A stretch of 5,218 nucleotides of DNA from JABHCC01 sp964444375 (GCA_964444375.1 CAYUGX010000326.1:1-5218); one strand, 5' to 3'; positions 1 to 4,918 are shown, numbered from the stretch's first letter. The notes: a model not told the origin generated them from the letters alone. Translations and numbers: made by a program.

Positions 1-143
1 GGAGAAATTTTCAATCCCATCATGACTGTTTCCTCGTCTGCCTGACAGGCTACAAGATAAGACCCCGAGGGTCAAATGCAAACATGCCCTCCGGTTCCTG
101 CAATTCTACACACTTCTGATTTACGCTGGAACCAGGGGGCAAG
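1..143. other. Intergenic leader of the XRE regulator gene
   Basis: No convincing coding frame is seen here on either strand. The first 45 bases are open on the plus strand and end at TGA (43-45); they could be the tail of an upstream gene, but the frame is too short to judge. A weak inverted repeat, GAGGG (67-71) and CCCTC (87-91) with a 15-base loop, lies about 55 bases ahead of the regulator start. It could be an operator for the autoregulated repressor, although its arms are only 5 bp. No good -35/-10 pair was found. Confidence 0.35.
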
Positions 144-479
144 ATGAGCACCGACCTACCTAAGCGGCTGGGGAATCGAATTCGGAAATTGCGAACCCGT
201 GCCGGGCTTACCCAGGCTCAACTTGCTGACAGGGTCGATATCAGCCACGAGTTTATGTCTCGGTTGGAGAGAGGCATCAAGGCTCCTTCCCTGGAAACTG
301 CTGAGAAAATTGCGGTGGCCCTGGGTGTCACGCTGTCGGAGCTGTTCGACTTCGGAGTTGCCCCAAGGGGCGAAAAGGAAGAGTTGCTGGCCGGGCTGAA
401 GTCCCTGTTGGCCACAGCTGATACTGAGAAGATGAAACTGGTTGTAGAGATTGCGAAGACGGTGGTAAACAACCGCTAA
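144..479 (+). CDS. XRE-family helix-turn-helix transcriptional regulator
   Basis: A 111-residue DNA-binding protein of the Cro/C1 (HTH_3, XRE) class. The helix-turn-helix domain covers about residues 12-68: helix 2 is TQAQLADR (23-30), and the recognition helix is in SHEFMSRLERG (34-44), followed by the typical KAPSLETAEKIAVALGV segment. The remaining ~40 residues are Leu/Lys/Glu-rich and look like an amphipathic dimerisation helix, so this is a stand-alone repressor-sized protein without a sensor or peptidase domain. The start at ATG 144 is supported by AGGGGG (134-139) 4 bases upstream. Such proteins usually bind a short palindrome near their own promoter, often in prophages, restriction-modification or toxin-antitoxin loci. 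No partner gene is adjacent on the same strand, so its target is unknown. The gene ends in a 4-base overlap with a convergent small ORF (476-586, -). Confidence 0.93.
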   Translation: MSTDLPKRLGNRIRKLRTRAGLTQAQLADRVDISHEFMSRLERGIKAPSLETAEKIAVALGVTLSELFDFGVAPRGEKEELLAGLKSLLATADTEKMKLVVEIAKTVVNNR

Positions 480-586
480 CTGTCCTTCTTCCGGTAGCGC
501 CAGAACCTGCGTAGAACCACAATGCCAAAAACAAAACCGGCCACGTCGAACCACTTGCCGGTGGTCTTCAAGGCCTTCCTCGCCAT
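476..586 (-). CDS. Small hypothetical membrane-type peptide (36 aa)
   Basis: A short minus-strand ORF reading from ATG at 586-584 to TAG at 478-476. The peptide starts MARKALKTTGKWFD, continues with a hydrophobic run VAGFVFGIVVL (residues 15-25) and ends in a strongly basic, aromatic tail RRFWRYRKKDS. That is the layout of a tiny single-pass membrane protein with positively charged ends. Codon third positions are mostly G or C, as expected for a translated frame here. Against it, the Shine-Dalgarno is weak (only GGA about 10 bases before the ATG), and an in-frame TGA lies at 619-617 shortly upstream. The frame beyond that TGA stays open on the same strand, so this could also be the surviving C-terminus of a decayed longer gene. 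It converges on the XRE gene and overlaps its last 4 bases. Confidence 0.4.
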   Translation of the reverse strand: MARKALKTTGKWFDVAGFVFGIVVLRRFWRYRKKDS

Positions 587-615
587 CGCATGGAATCCAG
601 GATTTCCTGCGGAAG

Positions 616-1003
616 GTCAAGGGCATCTGGATCTTCCGGCCAGGCGGCCCTCAACCTCATCAAGCAGGAGAAGACCGTCAAGGTCGGCATGAAGACGAAG
701 CGCAAAATGTGTGGCTGGGACCACAACTACATGATGCTTGTACTGTCCGGTGACCCCACCCGTTCCAGTTGACCGGACCGGGTAGACATACTGCTCTTTG
801 ACAGGCCGATACGCCTGACTCATCCCGACGTAAGGCCCAACTCTGCGAAGACCGTCCGAAAGTCGGCATCTTCCCGCGGCCCATCGGTCGTTCCCGACCG
901 AGATGCCCGGAGAACCCACCTGCCACGGGCGGCCTGAAATCCCCAAGACTCAATTCCCGGTAACAAAGGTCGGGGACCAAGGTTAGATGCGATTGCCCTT
1001 GAC
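616..1003 (+). mobile_element. Putative internally deleted ISAs1-family element
   Basis: The 10-bp sequences GTCAAGGGCA (616-625) and TGCCCTTGAC (994-1003) are exact inverted repeats. With one or two gaps the similarity extends inward for about 22 bp (ATCTTCC against ATCTAACC). They enclose a transposase C-terminal remnant that begins about 20 bases inside the left repeat. This is what a deletion derivative (MITE-like) of an insertion sequence would look like. The right end GATGCGATTGCCCTTG also resembles, from memory, ISAs1-type ends (…ATGCG…TGCCCTG). Weak points: about 220 bp separate the transposase stop from the right repeat, which is long for this family, and no flanking target duplication is visible. 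Confidence 0.4.
644..772 (+). pseudogene. C-terminal remnant of an ISAs1-family transposase
   Basis: From about position 644 the plus-strand frame reads AALNLIKQEKTVKVG, then MKTKRKMCGWDHNYMMLVL, and stops at TGA 770-772. This matches the characteristic end of ISAs1-family transposases (ALNLL-x-EKT-x-K-x-GI-x-x-KR-x-x-AGWD-x-x-YLLKVL), recalled from family knowledge. Only about 40 of the usual ~370 residues are present. The catalytic DDE core and the N-terminal DUF4338/DDE-associated region are gone. The expected preceding residues (LRHI- or LRRL-like) are absent, so the break lies around 640-647. The open frame can be extended back to ATG 590, but that part shows no family similarity. GC-rich third positions support a once-translated frame. 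The remnant cannot be functional. Confidence 0.7.
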
Positions 1004-1019
1004 GGGCTTCTCTGCGTCA
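773..1019. other. Gene-free intergenic stretch
   Basis: Several open frames exist on the minus strand here, but their residue composition (Arg, Gly, Ser, Cys-rich) and low-complexity look fit antisense or non-coding DNA. No Shine-Dalgarno precedes them. The only structured items are the right-hand inverted repeat at 994-1003 and the lipoprotein promoter just beyond. It is probably decayed insertion-sequence flank. Confidence 0.5.
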
Positions 1020-1048
1020 TTGCCACAACCCTGGGTATCCGCTACTAT
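1020..1048 (+). promoter_or_regulatory. Predicted sigma70-type promoter of the collagen-like lipoprotein gene
   Basis: TTGCCA (1020-1025, five of six to TTGACA) is followed after 17 bp by TACTAT (1043-1048, four of six to TATAAT). Transcription would start near 1055, giving a short leader of about 24 bases before ATG 1079, which includes the Shine-Dalgarno site. The spacing is ideal and it is the best promoter match upstream of this gene. Confidence 0.5.
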
Positions 1049-1078
1049 CGTGGTCTACTCGTTCAAAAGGGGGTGCGT

Positions 1079-1789
1079 ATGCGAAGGGTAATTACAGTGC
1101 TGGTGCTGGTGCTGGTGGTGTGTGCGTTGACGGCGTGCGAGGGTCCACCCGGGCCGGCTGGTCCACCTGGTCCACCTGGTCCACCTGGTCCACCTGGTCT
1201 GCCTGGTGAAGCAGGTCTGCAAGGGGAGGTTGGTCCAGCGGGTGAACCCGGTCTACAAGGTGAATCTGGTCCAGCCGGTGAACCTGGTCCTGCGGGGGCT
1301 CTAGGGTTGGGAGATCAACCACTAGATAAGCTTCGGGTCAAGCGCTTGATGCTGGTGGACGAGTCGGGCAAGGTGAGGGGCCAGTGGACGATGACCTCTG
1401 TTGGCCCCGGCTTGGGTCTGCTAGACGAAGCTGGAATGAACCGAGCTCTGCTGGCGGTTACGTCGGAAGGCCCGGGCCTGACCCTGTTCGATGGCGCAGG
1501 TAAGGCTCGCGCTGCACTGAATGTGAATACGGATGGCCCCGAGGTGGTCTTCTTTGATGAAGCAGAGGTCCCTCAGGCTAAACTAGGGGCTGTAGCCGAC
1601 GGCCCCTCCCTGAACCTGTTTGACAAAGCTGGTACCCCGCGCATTGCGCTTGCCGCTGCGGAGATTGGCCCGGTCCTTGCTCTGTTCGATGGTGCACGTA
1701 GATTCCGCATCGGGCTGACTGTGCCCAAGGATGGCCCCGGCATGGCCTTGTTCAACGAATCGGGCAATGTGACCTGGAGCGCACCGTAG
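1079..1789 (+). CDS. Collagen-like repeat lipoprotein with 22-residue C-terminal repeats
   Basis: A 236-residue predicted surface lipoprotein. Residues 1-19 are a basic, Leu/Val-rich signal peptide ending in the lipobox L-T-A-C with Cys20 as lipidation site. Residues 22-78 are 19 uninterrupted Gly-X-Y triplets: Pro-rich (GPP) at the start, then acidic (GEA, GEV, GEP, GES), as in bacterial triple-helical collagen-like proteins. Residues 87-236 are seven tandem 22-residue units (starts near 87, 109, 131, 153, 175, 197, 219) with consensus GPxLxLFDxxGxxRxxL; the last is cut at 18. Such units probably form a stacked beta structure; that is inference. GTG 1073 is in frame but lies inside the Shine-Dalgarno run AAGGGGG, so ATG 1079 (5-base spacing) is preferred. 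The protein is probably a trimeric rod anchored in the membrane, perhaps for adhesion or matrix, but its ligand is unknown. It is transcribed alone. Confidence 0.85.
   Translation: MRRVITVLVLVLVVCALTACEGPPGPAGPPGPPGPPGPPGLPGEAGLQGEVGPAGEPGLQGESGPAGEPGPAGALGLGDQPLDKLRVKRLMLVDESGKVRGQWTMTSVGPGLGLLDEAGMNRALLAVTSEGPGLTLFDGAGKARAALNVNTDGPEVVFFDEAEVPQAKLGAVADGPSLNLFDKAGTPRIALAAAEIGPVLALFDGARRFRIGLTVPKDGPGMALFNESGNVTWSAP
1160..1195 (+). repeat. Four perfect 9-bp tandem repeats in the collagen region
   Basis: The 9-mer GGTCCACCT is repeated four times without a mismatch (1160, 1169, 1178, 1187) and is followed by the variant GGTCTGCCT at 1196. Each copy encodes Gly-Pro-Pro-Gly-Pro-Pro phase triplets within the collagen stem. 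Copy-number changes would keep the reading frame and lengthen or shorten the rod by three residues. Confidence 0.9.
1403..1786 (+). repeat. 66-bp imperfect tandem repeats coding for 22-residue units
   Basis: Units begin at 1403, 1469, 1535, 1601, 1667 and 1733 (the last is 54 bp). Each opens with GGCCC or GGCCCCGGC, the codons for Gly-Pro. A more diverged unit precedes at about 1337. DNA identity between units is modest while length is exact, so these are old duplications kept under structural constraint rather than recent slippage. Confidence 0.8.
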
Positions 1790-2019
1790 GAGTCGGGTCG
1801 CAATTGGGGGCCTATGGCGCTGGCGGGTGCGGGGCATTGCGACACCATTGCGACGACACCTAATTCTTTCAGCACTTCTCGTTAGCCTTTCTGTAAGCAT
1901 TAATTCTAGGATACCTTGAAAACCGCGGCCCTCCGCTGCGACCCTGAAGTCGCCTACCGTGGGCTTTCCTGAGGTGCGATAGTCCGGATGCGTGTGTGCA
2001 AACGTATTCGGAGGTGAGC
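1790..2019. other. Gene-free stretch between lipoprotein gene and the minus-strand operon
   Basis: No credible gene is seen here. Just after the lipoprotein stop, GTCGCAAT (1797-1804) is the reverse complement of ATTGCGAC, which appears twice (1836-1843 and 1847-1854, 11 bp apart). The arms can fold around a 31-base GC-rich loop, but no T-run follows, so this is not a standard intrinsic terminator. The 11-bp phase of the two direct copies is also compatible with a protein-binding site. Confidence 0.45.
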
Positions 2020-2070
2020 ATGGCAGCGCAGATGCGCTACATTGTTCTTGAAAACTCGTCGGAGGACTAG
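2020..2070 (+). other. Micro-ORF of 16 codons with strong ribosome binding site
   Basis: ATG at 2020 follows GGAGG (2010-2014) with 5 bases between, one of the strongest translation starts in the window, yet the frame stops at TAG 2068-2070 after MAAQMRYIVLENSSED. The start region folds into AGCGCA-GA-TGCGCT (2025-2038). It may be a leader peptide, the 5' stump of a lost gene (the downstream part replaced by the convergent operon end at 2077), or chance. No similarity is recognised. Confidence 0.25.
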
Positions 2071-2076
2071 GCCATC

Positions 2077-2895
2077 CTATTCGAACGACATTCTGCTGGA
2101 TTTCCGCAGTGCCCAGTCGAGGTTGTCGGCAGAGATGGCCTGCTCCATAGAGAGGGCGTTCAAGGCCGATTCCAGAGATTGATGCTGGATAGCGAATTCT
2201 AGAGTTAGCCCGTGTTGCTGCCGCTGCATATGGATAACATCCCCGCTGTTGAATACGCCCCGAATACCAGCAGTTAGTTCCATCAGGCCACCAATGAACA
2301 ACAGGGGATTTGCATGGGACATGGCAATCGCCATTTCGAGGGCGCCCACCCCTATTGTGCGAGCAAAATCTCCCAGGGATTCGACACTCATCTCGTTTTG
2401 AAAGGCTGCCCGAAGGTCTTTGCTGGCAGAGTAGATCGCAACGGTGCCTGCCAGAAGGTCGAATCCGTTGACGAAGTTCCAGTTCGTACATGGGTTGGGA
2501 TTTCGGGTTAGCTGTTGGAGCCAATGTGGAGCGTTTTCGAGGAGTTCGCCTGGAATGATCGGCAGGCCGTTCTTCGTGAAAAGGTCGGAGAACTCATGAA
2601 ACAGAAAATCGAGGATATTCTCTGGGGATTTGAGGGGGAAATCGTAGAGCAGGTGGTGCTCGTATAGCCTATGGAGGAACGCCTTGTCCCTACCAATCGC
2701 GTCCATCAGTCTTCCAAACTCGCTCTTCCCTATCCCGAACTTGTCCATAAATGCTGCTACTTGGTCGCAGAGGGATTGGTCCATGATTTGGGGGCCGCAG
2801 CGGCCCATCATCCGGCCGTGGTATGCGAGCTCACCTAGCCAAGCGGCCGAGACATCTGACACGTGGCGATAGTACTTCTGGTCTGTGGTGTCCAT
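2077..2895 (-). CDS. Hypothetical protein, helical with hydrophobic Gly-rich segment; second gene of operon
   Basis: A 272-residue protein of no family I recognise. The N-terminal half (1-140) is charged, aromatic and helical, with Cys at 33, 43 and 136. Residues 145-160 (FDLLAGTVAIYSASKD) are mildly hydrophobic. Residues 181-210, IGVGALEMAIAMSHANPLLF and onward, form a small-residue-rich hydrophobic stretch long enough for one membrane helix or a buried hairpin. The C-terminal 60 residues are polar and helical (HMQRQQHGL…). No signal peptide or catalytic motif is evident. The start at ATG 2895-2893 is fixed by AAGGAG (2908-2903) 7 bases upstream. It lies 23 bases after the stop of the 158-residue gene, so the two are very probably co-transcribed and may act together at the membrane. 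Its 3' end converges on the 16-codon micro-ORF. Confidence 0.8.
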   Translation of the reverse strand: MDTTDQKYYRHVSDVSAAWLGELAYHGRMMGRCGPQIMDQSLCDQVAAFMDKFGIGKSEFGRLMDAIGRDKAFLHRLYEHHLLYDFPLKSPENILDFLFHEFSDLFTKNGLPIIPGELLENAPHWLQQLTRNPNPCTNWNFVNGFDLLAGTVAIYSASKDLRAAFQNEMSVESLGDFARTIGVGALEMAIAMSHANPLLFIGGLMELTAGIRGVFNSGDVIHMQRQQHGLTLEFAIQHQSLESALNALSMEQAISADNLDWALRKSSRMSFE

Positions 2896-2918
2896 AGGTT
2901 CTCTCCTTCACGGCAAGA

Positions 2919-3395
2919 TCAAAGTGAGCCTACGTACTCCTCAGCGTAGACCTTGCAGGCATCTTTGTAGTTACGCCAAAGCTTCGCAATCTTGTACTGC
3001 ATCTTCGCAAGGCAATAGATGGCGAAAAGACCGCCCGAAGTAGGCAGAAGTAAGGATATAGAGGCGACAGCGAAAGCGGCAGTCGTTCCGGCACCATCTG
3101 CCCGATTCGCCAACAGACTGATCGTTCTTGCTCTCTCATCATCATTCTTCACGTTTAGGCAGGCGTACCAGGCTTTGTCCAAGTGTTCGTAAAGGTCGTC
3201 GTGGACGATGTTGTACTTCTTGAAGATGTTCGCATATGTGTAGTTGTACTTCTTCCGTTTGTCATCCAGGGCCTTTTCGATGTCTTCCGGGGAAAACGAT
3301 GCCTTGAGGGCGGTCACAAATGTCGACGAGTTACTCTTGGATTTTCCGAGAAAGTGAATCTCGTCGATGAACTGTCTCTTGTCCGTCCTATTCAC
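2919..3395 (-). CDS. Hypothetical small membrane-associated protein; first gene of operon
   Basis: A 158-residue protein from GTG 3395-3393 to TGA, not recognised. Residues 1-100 are Lys/Asp/Tyr-rich and helical (DIEKALDDKRKKYNYTYANI, then DDLYEHLDKAWYACLNVKND). Residues 104-130, TTAAFAVASISLLLPTSGG then LFAIYCLAKM, look like a membrane segment or tight helical hairpin broken at PTSGG. A short basic, aromatic cytoplasmic-type tail (QYKIAKLWRNYKDACKVYAEE) follows. GTG is chosen because AAGGAGG (3406-3400) lies 4 bases ahead. The overlapping ATG (3397-3395) is followed at once by TGA. The frame could begin at TTG 3443 (174 residues), but the extra residues look untranslated and lie in the leader. 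A promoter is predicted at 3533-3561, giving a leader of over 130 bases. Confidence 0.75.
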   Translation of the reverse strand: MNRTDKRQFIDEIHFLGKSKSNSSTFVTALKASFSPEDIEKALDDKRKKYNYTYANIFKKYNIVHDDLYEHLDKAWYACLNVKNDDERARTISLLANRADGAGTTAAFAVASISLLLPTSGGLFAIYCLAKMQYKIAKLWRNYKDACKVYAEEYVGSL

Positions 3396-3452
3396 ATGGC
3401 CTCCTTGCACTGCATGATAGAGGGTACTGGCCCGCGGATGCAACGGCCTTGT

Positions 3453-3562
3453 GGGAAACGAGCAGTCGCTCGAACTGCTTGCCCAGCTTACGCGGAAACC
3501 AAGTTCCTCAGCAAACCGCCCCTGATGTCGCTATTGTCCCTTTCTTCTACTTGGATTGCAAG
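3453..3562 (-). repeat. Promoter/leader repeat, copy B
   Basis: 110 bp that align along their whole length, with few gaps, to 4678-4788 on the same strand. Shared minus-strand blocks include CTTGCAATCC, CATCAG, AGTTCGAG-GACTG and TTTCCC at the far end. It starts 58 bases before the GTG of the two-gene operon. Within it AGCAGT (3461-3466) and ACTGCT (3474-3479) form a stem around CGCTCGA. The reading frames of the two copies are not conserved, so it is regulatory or mobile rather than coding. Confidence 0.65.
3533..3561 (-). promoter_or_regulatory. Predicted promoter of the two-gene membrane operon
   Basis: On the minus strand TTGCAA (3561-3556) is followed after exactly 17 bp by GACAAT (3538-3533). 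The equivalent place in the other repeat copy has TTGCAA-17-GATAAT, so the box pair and spacing are conserved although the spacer sequence differs. Transcription would start near 3526. Confidence 0.55.
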
Positions 3563-3829
3563 ACCCTGTTCTGTGCCTATGGCGGGCCCTACCCGGGCGT
3601 GTTGGGCATAGACCACGGAGATCACTTGTCACGTTTGGCGCTCGGTGAGCGATCACTTTGGGGGCGCTCTTGACAAACACGGCCTGGGTGTTCCGAGGGT
3701 GAAGCGCGTTGCTACGAGGTAAGGGGCGGGAGTTCGCCCCCTATCATTGTTTCCGGGAAGACTGTGTCGGGGGGCGAATAGCTGATGTTGTGCCTGGCGA
3801 GAGTGGCATACATCGAAGATATTGGTTTC
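3563..3829. other. Gene-free stretch downstream of the secreted-protein gene
   Basis: No credible gene on either strand. GATCACTT occurs twice (3620-3627 and 3651-3658), the second as part of a small hairpin GTGA-GCGA-TCAC (3645-3656). A GC-rich hairpin at 3723-3740 lies about 90 bases past the stop of the minus-strand secreted-protein gene. Its role is unknown. Confidence 0.4.
3723..3740 (-). terminator. Possible terminator hairpin after the secreted-protein gene
   Basis: GGGGCG (3723-3728) and CGCCCC (3735-3740) form a 6-bp GC stem with a 6-base loop. On the minus strand no U-run follows, so it is not a canonical intrinsic terminator. On the plus strand it is followed by a mildly T-rich stretch. 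It is the strongest stem between the two minus-strand units. Confidence 0.3.
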
Positions 3830-4648
3830 CTAGAACTCTCCCATGTCCTTCTTGGCCCGAGAGCGGCTTTTGTTCTTTAGCGCTGCGTCGTGACGCCTAT
3901 TGGCTTTTAGGTAAGCTCGCCAACCCTTCTTGTTTAGATAGAAGAGATCCTTGTGCATCACGGTGCCTATAATGCTGCCACGGACCCCCAGCATGGTTAT
4001 TCGTGATTTCGTTTTCCAAATTCCAACTTTGGCGGGGTCATAATTACCCGATTGAATATCCACGACCGTCTGATACGGGCTGTCTTGGACGGTCGGTTTG
4101 GTTCGAAGTACTTTGGTGATACCCTCGGCGAAGGCAGCGAAAGCGTCTGTGTACTTGTTCCCATGGTCTTCAGGGAAAGACTTATGGACCATGAAGAGCT
4201 CATACTTCCCGGGTTTCGCCTCTGTGAAGTAAAGGCCAACACAATTCACATGCTCCCATTCCGTACTGTAAAAGGCGTATTGCCTTACCGTGGCTCCATT
4301 GAAATAACTGGCCACACCCAAGAATTCGTAGAGCCCTTTTTGAACAATCTTGCCCAAGCGTCTGTAGTGCAGGAGATGGCCTACGAAAACGCTAGAGCCT
4401 GGCTCGACCAACTTGACCCCACCGATTTGCGCTAACACCTTCTCCGGCGTTTGACCGAAGGGGATGGACTCATTGTTGAAGAGCGCCAGCGAGGTAGCGC
4501 TATCCTTTCCCTCTGCGCTACCTATCGCTTGGAATTTGCCCAGTGAGGAAGAACATTGGGATTTCCGAGCCAGTTCATCAGCTGTAGTTAGACCCGGTAC
4601 AAAACCGACCAAGACAAAGACTAGGATCGCAAGAACTCGAATCCACAT
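3830..4648 (-). CDS. Hypothetical secreted protein with Sec signal peptide
   Basis: A 272-residue protein, family not recognised. Residues 1-23 (MWIRVLAILVFVLVGFVPGL, TTA) are a Sec signal peptide with likely cleavage at TTA|DE. No lipobox Cys is present, so the mature ~249 residues should be periplasmic or exported. There are only two Cys (32 and 136), which could pair. The middle (about 90-180) is aromatic and alternates like beta-strands (LYEFLGVASYFNGATVRQYA; HVNCVGLYFTEAKPGKYELF). The C-terminal 45 residues are strongly basic (KKGWRAYLKANRRH, KNKSRSRAKKDM), suggesting binding to nucleic acid, acidic polymer or membrane surface; that is inference. The start ATG 4648-4646 has AGGAGGGG (4663-4656) 7 bases upstream. 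Its promoter repeat is shared with the downstream minus-strand operon, but a 434-base gap argues for separate transcripts. Confidence 0.8.
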   Translation of the reverse strand: MWIRVLAILVFVLVGFVPGLTTADELARKSQCSSSLGKFQAIGSAEGKDSATSLALFNNESIPFGQTPEKVLAQIGGVKLVEPGSSVFVGHLLHYRRLGKIVQKGLYEFLGVASYFNGATVRQYAFYSTEWEHVNCVGLYFTEAKPGKYELFMVHKSFPEDHGNKYTDAFAAFAEGITKVLRTKPTVQDSPYQTVVDIQSGNYDPAKVGIWKTKSRITMLGVRGSIIGTVMHKDLFYLNKKGWRAYLKANRRHDAALKNKSRSRAKKDMGEF

Positions 4649-4677
4649 CTGCTGACCCCTCCTGTAATGGTCTCAGC

Positions 4678-4788
4678 GGGAAATGGACAGTCCCTCGAAC
4701 TTCTTACGTAGTTCGTCGCTGAAGCCGATTCACTCATCTGCCTGCCTCTGATGCCGCCATTATCCGGTCCTGTTGTTGGGATTGCAAG
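4678..4788 (-). repeat. Promoter/leader repeat, copy A
   Basis: 111 bp homologous to 3453-3562 in the same orientation, 30 bases before the ATG of the secreted-protein gene. The same blocks are present in the same order: CTTGCAATCC at the upstream end, CATCAG, a TGAG/GAA block, AGTTCGAGGGACTG, and TTTCCC at the downstream end. The stem seen in copy B is weaker here (ACAGT and ACT). The flanks outside these borders do not align, which makes the borders fairly sharp. Confidence 0.65.
4759..4787 (-). promoter_or_regulatory. Predicted promoter of the secreted-protein gene
   Basis: On the minus strand TTGCAA (4787-4782) and GATAAT (4764-4759, five of six to TATAAT) are separated by 17 bp. Transcription would begin near 4752, giving a leader of about 100 bases, most of which is the conserved repeat. 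Confidence 0.6.
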
Positions 4789-4843
4789 CCTTTCCTCCTT
4801 GCCTTCTGCTAGGCTCTCCTCATGACTTCGATGGAGGGTTTTT

Positions 4844-4918
4844 ATGGCGAGGCACAATGCTAGCAAGACTTGGTGGACGGAGCAAAGGTCTTCAAGCGTC
4901 CCCCGGCGTAGGGTCTAG
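4844..4918 (+). other. Micro-ORF of 24 codons with Shine-Dalgarno
   Basis: ATG 4844 is preceded by GGAGGG (4833-4838) at 5 bases. The frame reads MARHNASKTWWTEQRSSS and then Pro/Arg-rich to TAG 4916-4918. It is basic and of unknown function. It could be a small peptide, the stump of a lost gene, or chance. No promoter was found. Confidence 0.2.

Noticed and set aside
156..626. Long minus-strand open frame opposite the XRE gene
   Set aside because: Antisense to a clear HTH gene, Arg/Gln-rich, with no ribosome site. The better frame on this strand is the 36-codon ORF at 476-586.
600..1020. Target-site duplication flanking the ISAs1 relic
   Set aside because: No matching 8-10 bp direct repeat sits immediately outside 616 and 1003; only a loose CTGCG similarity is present.
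999..1027. TTGACG at 999-1004 as -35 box of the lipoprotein promoter
   Set aside because: At 17 bp spacing the sequence is GCCACA, which is not a -10 box. The TTGCCA-17-TACTAT pair is better.
1160..1204. Short tandem repeats as a CRISPR array
   Set aside because: The 9-bp units have no spacers and encode collagen triplets.
1092..1322. Minus-strand frame with repeated DQV units
   Set aside because: This is just the antisense reading of the collagen GPP repeats.
1583..2524. A 313-codon open frame on the minus strand
   Set aside because: It lies antisense to the 3' half of the lipoprotein gene and overlaps, in another frame, most of the 2077-2895 gene. Its composition is Arg/Pro/Ser-rich and it has no ribosome site, so it is a shadow frame.
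4621..4866. 81-codon minus-strand frame upstream of the secreted-protein gene
   Set aside because: It runs through the promoter and leader repeat and is not conserved as a frame in the second copy.
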